64,000 nt of DNA from Acetomicrobium flavidum (GTDB taxonomy: Bacteria; Synergistota; Synergistia; Synergistales; Acetomicrobiaceae): contig NZ_FSQZ01000001.1 of assembly GCF_900129645.1 (NCBI RefSeq), forward strand, positions 1,328,501-1,392,500, given 5' to 3'. Both the position numbers and the translations under genes were made by a program. Under the pieces are notes generated by a model. It saw only the letters and a program-made list of their open reading frames with translations, was not told the origin of the DNA and did no database searches. Numbering within the stretch: position 1 is the stretch's first letter; every line of letters starts with the position of its first letter. This document shows, piece by piece, positions 52,597 through 61,029 of this stretch.

Positions 52597-53724
52597 ATGA
52601 AATACGTTTCGGCTTTCGATTTAAAAAGAAATTACGAGTCAATGAAAGATGAGATAAAAGAAGCTCTGGATAGAGTATTGGAATCGCAAAGGTTCATATT
52701 GGGCGAAGAGGTCGAAAAGTTCGAGAAAGAGGTTTCCTCTTATCTGGAGGTGGCTCATGCCGTTGGTTGCGGTTCTGGGACGGATGCTCTCTTCCTTTCT
52801 CTGATGTCTTTGGACATAAAAGAAGGAGATGAAGTCATTACTACGCCTTATACGTTTTTTGCCACTGCTAGTTCAATAGCAAAATTAGGGGCGAAGCCTG
52901 TATTCGTCGATATCGATCCTTTGACCTATAATATAGATACAGATAAAGTTGTTGAATATATTACGCCTCGTACGAAGGCAGTAATCGTCGTTCATTTATT
53001 TGGGTTGATGACGCCGGTGGAGAAGCTGGAGCCTTTGTTAAAGGATAAAGGCATTCATTTAATAGAGGATTGTGCCCAATCCTTTGGGGCCTGGCGCAAG
53101 ATCGACGGCAAGATAAGACGTTGCGGCACTATAGGTACTTTTGGTTGTTTCTCATTTTATCCCACTAAAAATTTGGGGGGATATGGAGACGGAGGCCTGG
53201 TGACCACTAACTTAAGTTCGTTGGCGGAACGGATCAAAAGGCTTAGAGCGCACGGTTGTTCGGGCGAATATATTCATGAGGAGTTAGGCATGAACAGCCG
53301 TTTGGATGCTATTCAGGCTGCCGTACTGCGATGCAGGTTGCGGCATGTCGACGATTGGAACAGGAAACGCAGGATAATTGCAGAGCGCTATCGCCTTTTA
53401 TTCAATGTTTATAAAATTTCGGAATTCGTCAAGGCTCCCAGTGAAGACGAGGGCAGTTATCACGTCTATCACCAGTATGTTGTCCGCTGTGAAAGAAGAG
53501 ACGATTTGTCGAAATATCTTGATGAGAACGGAATTGGCACCAGGGTCTACTATCCTTTGCCGTTGCATCTACAGCCGGTGTTTAAATATCTTGACTACCG
53601 AAGGGGTGATTTTCCGGAAGCCGAGAAACTTAGCCAGGATAGTTTGGCTTTGCCCATGTACCCTGAATTGACGCCCGACGAACAGGAGTATGTGGTAAAA
53701 ACAATTGCCAAATTTTATAGATAG
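52597..53724 (+). CDS. DegT/DnrJ/EryC1-type sugar aminotransferase
   Basis: 375 residues. PLP Lys191 in SFYPTKNLGGYGDGG, with GCGSGTDALFLSL, ITTPYTFFATASSI and DCAQSFGA typical of enzymes that make amino sugars on UDP- or dTDP-sugars for surface polysaccharide. No other sugar-nucleotide genes lie next to it. It may be on the same transcript as the GntR gene. Confidence 0.92.
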   Translation: MKYVSAFDLKRNYESMKDEIKEALDRVLESQRFILGEEVEKFEKEVSSYLEVAHAVGCGSGTDALFLSLMSLDIKEGDEVITTPYTFFATASSIAKLGAKPVFVDIDPLTYNIDTDKVVEYITPRTKAVIVVHLFGLMTPVEKLEPLLKDKGIHLIEDCAQSFGAWRKIDGKIRRCGTIGTFGCFSFYPTKNLGGYGDGGLVTTNLSSLAERIKRLRAHGCSGEYIHEELGMNSRLDAIQAAVLRCRLRHVDDWNRKRRIIAERYRLLFNVYKISEFVKAPSEDEGSYHVYHQYVVRCERRDDLSKYLDENGIGTRVYYPLPLHLQPVFKYLDYRRGDFPEAEKLSQDSLALPMYPELTPDEQEYVVKTIAKFYR

Positions 53725-53776
53725 CAAGCATTGTCAATGAAATGAAGAGGGTTCAAGCAAGTGACAGGAGGTGAAA

Positions 53777-54475
53777 ATGATGTATTTTCCGTTGTTCTTT
53801 GATCCGACGTTCATAATTTTGATTCCAGCCCTGCTATTGGCCATATGGGCCCAGATAAAGGTGCAGGGAACATTTAGCCAATTTTCGAGGGTTTATTCGC
53901 GAAGGGGAGTCAGGGCTTACGAGGCTGCCCGCGTTTTGTTGGATCGCTTTGGTTTGTCTAATGTCCCGATAGAGAGGATACATGGATCACTTACGGATCA
54001 CTACGATCCCAGGTCCAAGGTCCTGCGATTGTCCGAAAGCGTGTATGCAAGCCCTAGCATAGCAGCAATAGGCGTTGCTGCACATGAAGTTGGGCATGCC
54101 ATACAGGATGCCTATGATTACAAGCCCTTAAAGGTGCGTAATGCTATCGTCCCGGCAGCCAATTTAGGCACAACTTTGGCCTTTCCTCTCTTCTTTATAG
54201 GGTTGATCTTCAGGGCTCCTGTTTTGATGAATGTTGGCATTTTATTTTTCGTCGCCGTAATAGTGTTTCACTTGGTAACCTTACCCGTGGAGTTTGACGC
54301 CAGCGCAAGGGCGCTGCGTTATCTTACGGATACTGGTTTGCTGGCTCAAGATGAAATCGGAGGCGCCAGGGCGGTTTTGAATGCTGCGGCGCTGACCTAT
54401 GTTGCCGCGACAGTTATGGCAGTAGCTCAGCTTTTGCGTCTGCTTGCCTTTAGGGATATGGTTGACAGAAGATGA
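53777..54475 (+). CDS. Membrane zinc metallopeptidase (YugP-like)
   Basis: About 232 residues. N-terminal hydrophobic segment, then HEVGH in VAAHEVGHAIQDAYDY (about residue 100), two further hydrophobic helices, and VEFDASARALRYL with a likely third zinc ligand (Glu). This is the YugP/zinc metallopeptidase family, function unknown. AGGAGGTG lies before the ATGs at 53777/53780. In Clostridia a homologue sits in the fmt-rsmB-prkC region, as here. Confidence 0.88.
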   Translation: MMYFPLFFDPTFIILIPALLLAIWAQIKVQGTFSQFSRVYSRRGVRAYEAARVLLDRFGLSNVPIERIHGSLTDHYDPRSKVLRLSESVYASPSIAAIGVAAHEVGHAIQDAYDYKPLKVRNAIVPAANLGTTLAFPLFFIGLIFRAPVLMNVGILFFVAVIVFHLVTLPVEFDASARALRYLTDTGLLAQDEIGGARAVLNAAALTYVAATVMAVAQLLRLLAFRDMVDRR

Positions 54476-54520
54476 CGGCTCACGTCCATATATCGAGGCT
54501 ATTTTTTAAAATGTTTGTGA

Positions 54521-54553
54521 TAATATAAGGGGTGATTGTCACCCCTTATATTA
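54521..54553 (+). repeat. 15-bp perfect inverted repeat with 3-nt loop
   Basis: TAATATAAGGGGTGA (54521-54535), TTG, then the exact complement (54539-54553), ending four bases before the ribosome site of the next gene. No T-run follows. It could end the metallopeptidase transcript, act as an operator, or control access to the ribosome site. Confidence 0.65.
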
Positions 54554-54570
54554 TCTGCGGAGGATTAACT

Positions 54571-55269
54571 ATGCCAGTCGTTATATTGTTTCTGCTTTTG
54601 CTATTTTTTGCTCCTTGGGCTTTAGGGTTTGTGCTGCTCTTTTTGTTGATATTTCTGTTGGTCTTCGTTCCTCTTGGATTTGCCGCTCAGTCGTTCGTTT
54701 GGTTAATTTTAGGTCCAGGGCAGCTGGTGCGTATATTGTTCAACAAGAAAGTTAGACGTAACCATGCTTTGGAACATGCCACAGTTAACGTCATAGAAGA
54801 GCGTTACGGACCCACAAATATAGCTGGAATGGCATACGATAACGGCTTTACCTTGAAAGGGATAATGGACCCCTATCTGGTATTGGCAGCTGCCCGCGAA
54901 GGGTTGCTAAGGTTGAGCCAGGGTGAAAGGAAACTAGCCGTCCATCCCAGGTGTGGCACGACGATAGTTGTCACCAATACGTTGGCTGCCATAGTGTTTG
55001 TGGGTTTGCTGATAGCGACTAAACATTTGAGTTTAGTTTATATATTGCTTGCCATATTGTGCGCTCACCTATTTGGTGTGTCTTTTAGTAAAATCGCACA
55101 ATATTACATTACCACAAGCCAGGATGTAAAGGGAATGACGATAGAGGGCATAGAGGTAAGATCAAATCCCGCAAGCTTCTTTGGAATAAAATTCATGATG
55201 CCCTCAGAGCTCTTCATATTGACTAGACAGCCGGGTGAGGGTGTGAGCGTTGAGGTGATAGATCCGTGA
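54571..55269 (+). CDS. Membrane protein with HALEHAT motif (DUF6391-like)
   Basis: 232 residues from ATG 54571, with GCGGAGGA eight bases upstream; an earlier start would lie in the hairpin. Two strong hydrophobic segments at the N-terminus (about 3-50), then RNHALEHATVNVIEERYG, a mixed region with VHPRCGTTIVV, and two more helices (about 140-185). The HALEHAT motif with two His and a Glu suggests metal binding. I do not know its function. Overlaps rsmB (GTGA). Confidence 0.65.
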   Translation: MPVVILFLLLLFFAPWALGFVLLFLLIFLLVFVPLGFAAQSFVWLILGPGQLVRILFNKKVRRNHALEHATVNVIEERYGPTNIAGMAYDNGFTLKGIMDPYLVLAAAREGLLRLSQGERKLAVHPRCGTTIVVTNTLAAIVFVGLLIATKHLSLVYILLAILCAHLFGVSFSKIAQYYITTSQDVKGMTIEGIEVRSNPASFFGIKFMMPSELFILTRQPGEGVSVEVIDP

Positions 55270-56582
55270 AGGGCGTTGAGGCAGCTCTTGCCATATGGGA
55301 GGAATCGCGACGCGGCATGTTTCTCTCGCAGGCTTTAAGAAATTACAGTACGGATTTATCGGAAGGGGAACGAAGGTTAGCCTCTACCTTGGTCTATAGT
55401 GCCATGCGTCGCTACAGCTTATGGGTGGATATAATTAAATCTTTTCTGCACAGGCCGTTTGAATCGTTATTTCCACTAACTGGAGATGCCTTGATATTGG
55501 GATGTGCCGGTTTGTTGGAAATCAAGCATTTTTTCCCGCAGGCATTGGTAAACGCCTTTGTAGAAGCAGTGAAGAAAAAAAAGCCTAATGATGTAGGACT
55601 GGTCAATGCGGTGCTTAGAAGGGTTCTTGCTGACGGAGGGCGCAGGATCGAGGAATTGAAGAGCAGCCAAAACTTACTTGATCAAGCGTTGCTCTGGGGT
55701 TTGCCCCCATGGGTGGCACGCCGGTGGGCGGAAACCTGGGGGCAGGAACTCGCTAAAAAGTTGTTTGTGTCGCAGGTCGTTAAACCCTATCTATCCTTTA
55801 GATTATCGCCCGATATATCGGCTGAAGAAATGGTTTCGCGGCTCTTGAAAGTGGGGATTAGAAGCTGGCCATCGCCGTATTTTTCTTATGTATTGAGGAG
55901 TGCGTCTTTTGGGCTTCCTCCTTCCATTGTCGGATATGACGAAGGGCTATGGACTCCACAAACTGAATCCTCCGTCTTCATATCTGAACAGGCAGTTTTG
56001 TTGAGTGCCGGTAAAAGGCTGATCTTGGACATGTGTGCCGGTCGTGGTATAAAGACAGGCCATATACTGGAAAGGACACAAAATACCATTGTCGAAGCAT
56101 GGGATATATCTAAAAATAAAGTCAATGCCGGACGAAGGGAATTAAAAAGGTTGGGCGTGCTTGAGCGTTCCATATGGAAAGCCGGAGACTCCTTGTCTCT
56201 TGTACCGGATGCAATCCCAGACCTCGTATTGCTAGATGCCCCATGTTCTGGAAGCGGAACATGGAACAGGCATCCCGAGGGAAAGTGGAAGCTTTCCTCA
56301 GGTAAATTGGCCGGGTATTCTCGTCTTCAAAAAGATTTGCTTAAACGCGCTATTGACCTCCTTGCATCGGGCGGGATTGTAGTTTACAGTACCTGCAGTA
56401 TGTTCAGGGAGGAAAACGAGATGGTCGTAGGGGAAGTCCTGTGTTCCGCACCTGAAGTCATCGAGATTGAAATAGATGGCAAGAGCTTCCCGTTGCAAAG
56501 GGGACGACCCTTCGGTTACTATATATGGCCAAGCAGTCCTTGGATGGATGGTTTCTTTCTGTGCATTTTGATGAAACGCTGA
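55266..56582 (+). CDS. rsmB: 16S rRNA cytosine-C5 methyltransferase, RsmB/NOL1 family
   Basis: 438 residues. N-terminal NusB-like RNA-binding domain (about 1-140), then an AdoMet methyltransferase with LDMCAGRGIKTGHI, LLDAPCSGSGTWNRHPE (motif IV Cys) and VVYSTCSMFREENE (motif VI catalytic Cys). Methylates C967 of 16S rRNA in E. coli. GTG start overlapping the previous stop. Confidence 0.92.
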   Translation: MKGVEAALAIWEESRRGMFLSQALRNYSTDLSEGERRLASTLVYSAMRRYSLWVDIIKSFLHRPFESLFPLTGDALILGCAGLLEIKHFFPQALVNAFVEAVKKKKPNDVGLVNAVLRRVLADGGRRIEELKSSQNLLDQALLWGLPPWVARRWAETWGQELAKKLFVSQVVKPYLSFRLSPDISAEEMVSRLLKVGIRSWPSPYFSYVLRSASFGLPPSIVGYDEGLWTPQTESSVFISEQAVLLSAGKRLILDMCAGRGIKTGHILERTQNTIVEAWDISKNKVNAGRRELKRLGVLERSIWKAGDSLSLVPDAIPDLVLLDAPCSGSGTWNRHPEGKWKLSSGKLAGYSRLQKDLLKRAIDLLASGGIVVYSTCSMFREENEMVVGEVLCSAPEVIEIEIDGKSFPLQRGRPFGYYIWPSSPWMDGFFLCILMKR

Positions 56583-56594
56583 GGAGGGAAAAAG

Positions 56595-57713
56595 ATGAGG
56601 CGCTGGATTAGCCTCTCGCTATTGGCAGTCTTACTGGTGTTAATATGCAGTGGCTTGACGATCCTGTATTTTGTCTTCTTCGGTGGCAGCTCGGTAATGA
56701 TGCCAGATCTTACGGGAGAGAGTGCCATCGTGGCTATGGAGCGCTTGCAGCAGCTGGGATTACTGCCGAAGGTAGAAGAGGTCGATTCCTATGGGGAACC
56801 TGGAGTAGTACTGGAGCAGTTGCCCAAGGCAGGAGAGAAAGTTAAGCGTGGCAGGATAGCCATATTGAAGGTTAGCAGCAGCGGCGAGCGATTTGCGCTT
56901 CCAGATATAAGGGGAATGCAATACGAAAGCGCTCTAAAAAAAATTGAAGAGGCCGGCTTTGTCGCGGGAGATGTAGTTCGCATTTACGACAAGGATGTTC
57001 CGCCTGGAGTGGTGATAGCCCAAAGCCCTGCAGCACCTTCTTTAGTGCCCATGAAGACCAGGGTCAATGTCCTTGTGAGCCTTGGACCAAATGTGGGAAA
57101 GGGTAATGTATTTCCTTTGCCTGATGTGGCAGGGATGAACGTAAATGAGGCAAAGAAGGTCTTGAGCGAGGCGGGGTTATTTGCGAAGAACGTCGAGTAC
57201 GTTGATACCACCTCTACTGAGCGAGATATTGTCATGGCGACTAAGCCTAAAGGGGGATCCCAGGTTACGGGGGGAAGCCAAGTTACTCTGGTTGTATCAA
57301 GCGGCAGGGCGCCTCAAAGGCAGATAGCAGTTGCACAGCAGGAGAAGGCACCTGCTGTGTCTAAGCCTGTTGCGGTGCAGGAATCCGAGCAGCCAAAGCA
57401 GGAAAATAGTGCAGCACAAAAAGAGCAGGCGAAACCTGCTAAACCGGTTCAGCCGTTACCTCAAGCACCTCAAGATAAAGAAACAGGCGAACAAAAGGAG
57501 AACAAGCAAGCTAAAGTACGCTATCCAGTACCGCCGCTGTCGCGACCTCTAAAGTTAGAAATTAAAGCTACAGACAAGCAGGGCGAGCGGACGGTTTTCA
57601 GTAAAGATGTAAAAGGCGGCGAATACATAACCCTTAATATACCCTATACGGATCAGTTGGTAGTTACTGTTTATTTGGGAGGAGAATTTGTTTGGGAGGA
57701 GAGGTACTTTTGA
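56595..57713 (+). CDS. PASTA-repeat membrane protein without kinase domain
   Basis: 372 residues. A membrane anchor (about 7-30) precedes three PASTA repeats (about 38-104, 105-172, 178-236), each with a VP/LPDxxGM start and a P-x-G central motif (VLEQLPKAGEKVKRG, VIAQSPAAPSLVP, MATKPKGGSQV). A Gln/Lys/Pro-rich linker (about 240-310) and a small C-terminal domain follow. PASTA repeats bind peptidoglycan or muropeptides. The Ser/Thr kinase found at this locus in Firmicutes is absent. Its end overlaps the rpe start. Confidence 0.88.
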   Translation: MRRWISLSLLAVLLVLICSGLTILYFVFFGGSSVMMPDLTGESAIVAMERLQQLGLLPKVEEVDSYGEPGVVLEQLPKAGEKVKRGRIAILKVSSSGERFALPDIRGMQYESALKKIEEAGFVAGDVVRIYDKDVPPGVVIAQSPAAPSLVPMKTRVNVLVSLGPNVGKGNVFPLPDVAGMNVNEAKKVLSEAGLFAKNVEYVDTTSTERDIVMATKPKGGSQVTGGSQVTLVVSSGRAPQRQIAVAQQEKAPAVSKPVAVQESEQPKQENSAAQKEQAKPAKPVQPLPQAPQDKETGEQKENKQAKVRYPVPPLSRPLKLEIKATDKQGERTVFSKDVKGGEYITLNIPYTDQLVVTVYLGGEFVWEERYF

Positions 57714-58384
57714 GAAAGGTGATATTAGCGCCATCCCTTCTATCTGCCGATCCTTTAAATATAGCTCTTGATATCGAGAGGCTAAAGGGCGAATGCGACT
57801 GGTTGCACGTTGACGTCATGGATGGACATTTTGTCCCTAATCTCTCTTATGGGCCGTCGCTTGTGGCTGCCCTCAAGGCTAAAAAGGAGATAAAGTGGCC
57901 CATCGATGTGCATTTGATGGTCGAACCCCCGGAGAACTTTATCGATCTGTTCCTACCCTTGGGGGTAGATTATTTAACCATACAGATCGAATCCACTCCT
58001 CACGTTCACAGAGTGTTACAGCGCATCAGGGATGGAGGAGCGAAATGTGGCATTGCCGTAAATCCTGGTACTCCGATAGAGTGGGTTGAACCCATCCTTT
58101 CTTTTGTCGATATGGTTTTAGTCATGTCCGTAAATCCCGGATTTGGGGGACAAATGTTCATCCCCCAGGTTCTCAAGAAAGTAGAATGGCTTTATAGGGA
58201 AAGGGTGGTAAATGGCCTTGATTTTTTGATCGAGATGGATGGAGGCCTTGGAATAGATAATGTGGCGACTGTCGTGAACTATGGATGCGATGTAATTGTT
58301 GCTGGCAGTGCAGTGTTTGGCAGCAGCGATCCTGCTCGGGCCTTAAAAAGTATGCGAGAAAGTGTAATGGAGGTGTTCCAATAA
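57710..58384 (+). CDS. rpe: Ribulose-phosphate 3-epimerase
   Basis: 224 residues from the TTG at 57710, behind GGGAGGAGAGG. Interconverts ribulose 5-phosphate and xylulose 5-phosphate. The barrel motifs are intact: APSLLSADP, DVMDGHFVPNLSYGP, DVHLMVEPPENF, MSVNPGFGGQMFIP and EMDGGLG (with the second catalytic Asp). The start overlaps the last bases of the PASTA gene. Confidence 0.96.
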   Translation: MRKVILAPSLLSADPLNIALDIERLKGECDWLHVDVMDGHFVPNLSYGPSLVAALKAKKEIKWPIDVHLMVEPPENFIDLFLPLGVDYLTIQIESTPHVHRVLQRIRDGGAKCGIAVNPGTPIEWVEPILSFVDMVLVMSVNPGFGGQMFIPQVLKKVEWLYRERVVNGLDFLIEMDGGLGIDNVATVVNYGCDVIVAGSAVFGSSDPARALKSMRESVMEVFQ

Positions 58385-58387
58385 ACT

Positions 58388-59242
58388 ATGGGTGAGGATG
58401 ACCTTCAAGGCAAAGACCTGGTCGAGCTGGGCGAGATTTTACGTCGCACCAGAGAAAGCAAAGGCCTATCGGTAGAGGAGGTTGTCAAGGACACTAAAAT
58501 TCCTCGCGGTCATATTTTGGCCATTGAAAGCGGCGACATAGAGAAACTTCCTGGAAAGGTGTTTGCCAGATACTTTATTAAGGAATACCTCAACTACATT
58601 GGTCTGAAGGAGCTTTGGCCGCGCTACGATGCGCTCATCGCTTTAGGCGAGAACGTGGAGATCTCGCAAGTATTGGGCACCTATACACCACCTCCCAAGG
58701 GGTTCAGGGCTGCCTCAAAGTGGTGGGTTTACGCTATTCTTATAGTTCTTTTGATAACGAGCATTGGACTTCTTTATGCCCGAAAGGAACATGTGCTTGA
58801 TGCCATGAAGCATCAAGATCAAGTAGTGTCGTCCGATGATTCGACAAAGCAGGCCACTGAGATGCCTCGAGAGCTGATTCAAGGTGGCCTGCCCTCGACA
58901 GTAGAATCAAAGGACTTGCCTTTGCCGTCTTTGCCAAAAGATGAAGGAGCGCAGAAACCCGTAGAGGAACCTGCAAAGATCTTGGAAATTAAAGCCACAA
59001 GGGGGAACTGTTGGGTTCGAGTGCTCAAGGGAGACAAGAAAGTATTCGAAGGGACCATCAAGCGCGATGAGACCAAGACCTTTGAAACTAAAGATGAACC
59101 CCTGAAAGTTCGCTTTGGAAATTTCCCTGCGGTGGATATAAAATGGATGGGCAAGACGCCAGAAATGTCGGATAAGATCAAAGGCCCTGTTCCTGCTATG
59201 CTCATTTATCAAATCGATGGGAAGGTCGTGAAGGTCGATTAA
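58388..59242 (+). CDS. rodZ: RodZ-like cytoskeletal/regulatory membrane protein
   Basis: 284 residues. N-terminal Cro/C1-type helix-turn-helix (about 12-75, LGEILRRTRESKGLSVEEVV), one membrane segment (112-130), a Pro/Glu-rich periplasmic linker and the C-terminal DUF4115 beta domain (about 195-284). RodZ links MreB to the cell wall elongation complex. It abuts rimO by a TAATG overlap. Confidence 0.88.
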   Translation: MGEDDLQGKDLVELGEILRRTRESKGLSVEEVVKDTKIPRGHILAIESGDIEKLPGKVFARYFIKEYLNYIGLKELWPRYDALIALGENVEISQVLGTYTPPPKGFRAASKWWVYAILIVLLITSIGLLYARKEHVLDAMKHQDQVVSSDDSTKQATEMPRELIQGGLPSTVESKDLPLPSLPKDEGAQKPVEEPAKILEIKATRGNCWVRVLKGDKKVFEGTIKRDETKTFETKDEPLKVRFGNFPAVDIKWMGKTPEMSDKIKGPVPAMLIYQIDGKVVKVD

Positions 59243-60549
59243 TGGGAGATAAGGTATTTATCCTAAGTTTAGGATGCGCTAAAAATCAGGTCGATAGCGA
59301 GAAGCTTGCCGGCATGATGACCTCTCAAGGGTTTGAGATAGTTGATTCTTTGGATGCTGCTGACATAGTTTTAGTAAATACCTGTGCCTTCATAGAGCCG
59401 GCAGTCAAGGAAAGTATAGACGCTCTGTTGGGGCTTGAAGAGCTAAAAGCTTCAGGGAAAGCGAAAAAGATCGGGGTCTTGGGATGTCTTTTGAATCGCT
59501 ACGGGGATGACCTAAAAAAAGAATTCCCTACTGTGGATATTTGGGCGAAGGCCGAAGAGTGGGATAAGGTATTGGCCTATTTGGGAAAGGATAAGCCAAG
59601 CACGTCCTGTGTACGTGGCTTTATCCCTGAAACCGTCAAGTGGAGTCGTTATATCAAGATTGCAGAAGGGTGTAACAATCGTTGCAGTTACTGTACCATA
59701 CCTGAAATTCGCGGTCCTTTAAGGAGTAGACCGATTAAAGAGATTGTAGAAGAGGCCCAGTTCTTAGCCTCTCAGGGGGCGAAGGAACTTTGTCTGGTTG
59801 GGCAAGATCTCGCTGCTTACGGCATGGAGATTGATGGTCAATCTCATTTGACCGAATTGCTTGACATTCTAGATAAAGACCTGCCGTCAGATTTATGGAT
59901 AAGGCTTTTATATCTCCATCCCGCTCATATCGATGAAAAGATGCTTGATTTTATATCTTCATGCAGAAAGGTTTTAAGGTACCTCGATATTCCGATCCAA
60001 CATGTCGACGATGAAATCCTTTCTTCCATGAATCGCAAGGTCACCGAGAAGGATTTGAGAAAGATATTTTCATACGCAAGGAGTATAGACCCAGATTTTA
60101 CCTTGAGGACCACTATCATAATTGGCTTTCCGGGTGAGGACGAAGGCAAGTTTGAAAAGGTCTTGCGCTTCCTTGAAGATATGGAGATAGATAGAGTTGG
60201 TGCATTTCTATACTCGCCCGAGGATGGGACCGAAGCAGCGACCTTAGGGAGACAAGTTCCTGAAAGGATCAAACAAGAGAGATATGATACGTTGATGGAA
60301 TTGCAAGCCTTCTTGTCACTTCGACGTCAGGAGCGTTTTCTGAATAGGACCCTCAAAGTCCTGGTGGAGGAAAATCACAGTAATGATGGTTATGCTTTAG
60401 GGAGATCCTACAGGGAAGCACCCGAGGTTGACGGTGTAATTGTAATTAAAAATGCCAATAACCTTGTTCCTGGGTCTTTTGTAAACGCGAAAGTTGTCTC
60501 CGTTTCTGAACATGATATGGAAGCTGAGGTCATTTTTGATGAAGGGTAA
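59242..60549 (+). CDS. rimO: Ribosomal protein S12 methylthiotransferase
   Basis: 435 residues. N-terminal UPF0004 domain with Cys12, Cys48 and Cys82 for one 4Fe-4S cluster, radical-SAM motif Cys144-x3-Cys148-x2-Cys151 (CNNRCSYC) for the other, and a C-terminal TRAM domain. Adds a methylthio group to Asp of S12. RimO rather than MiaB is indicated by the start KVFILSLGCAKNQVDSE. Confidence 0.95.
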   Translation: MGDKVFILSLGCAKNQVDSEKLAGMMTSQGFEIVDSLDAADIVLVNTCAFIEPAVKESIDALLGLEELKASGKAKKIGVLGCLLNRYGDDLKKEFPTVDIWAKAEEWDKVLAYLGKDKPSTSCVRGFIPETVKWSRYIKIAEGCNNRCSYCTIPEIRGPLRSRPIKEIVEEAQFLASQGAKELCLVGQDLAAYGMEIDGQSHLTELLDILDKDLPSDLWIRLLYLHPAHIDEKMLDFISSCRKVLRYLDIPIQHVDDEILSSMNRKVTEKDLRKIFSYARSIDPDFTLRTTIIIGFPGEDEGKFEKVLRFLEDMEIDRVGAFLYSPEDGTEAATLGRQVPERIKQERYDTLMELQAFLSLRRQERFLNRTLKVLVEENHSNDGYALGRSYREAPEVDGVIVIKNANNLVPGSFVNAKVVSVSEHDMEAEVIFDEG

Positions 60550-61000
60550 TGCATTTACAGAGATGGCGACTTTGTGGGGAATCGGTCGAATTTCATCCAT
60601 GCCGGGTACGTTGGGATCTTGTGTGGCCGCGATCCCCTTGTTTTTCGTTCATATCCCTTTATGGGCAATAATACTTGTCATGTTGAGTGGAATTTACGTA
60701 TCGGATGTATACTCAAAAAATAGGGGCGAGATAGACCCGAAGGAAGTTGTCATCGATGAAGTCGTGGGAACTTGGATAGCCCTATATGGATACCCCCCCA
60801 GCTATATAATCGCGGGTTTGTTTTTATTTAGGATATTGGATATATTTAAGCCCTTCCCAATCTCGTGGAGCGAAAAAGCCCCGGGAGGATGGGGCATAAT
60901 GGCAGACGATGTTGTAGGAGGCATGATGGCAAATTTTATTTTGTTCGCGGTGGACTGGCTTTACTTTAAAGGGGGCTTTGTGGCTATATTTGCAGGGTAA
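60539..61000 (+). CDS. pgpA: Phosphatidylglycerophosphatase A
   Basis: 153 residues from ATG 60539, which overlaps the end of rimO. PgpA removes phosphate from phosphatidylglycerophosphate. Characteristic segments: GIGRISSMPGTLGS, DPKEVVIDEVVGTWIAL, FRILDIFKPFPISW and ADDVVGGMMANF, with the conserved Asp/Glu residues. Confidence 0.93.
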   Translation: MKGNAFTEMATLWGIGRISSMPGTLGSCVAAIPLFFVHIPLWAIILVMLSGIYVSDVYSKNRGEIDPKEVVIDEVVGTWIALYGYPPSYIIAGLFLFRILDIFKPFPISWSEKAPGGWGIMADDVVGGMMANFILFAVDWLYFKGGFVAIFAG

Positions 61001-61029
61001 AAAATAATAAATGAAAAAGAGGTAGCTTA

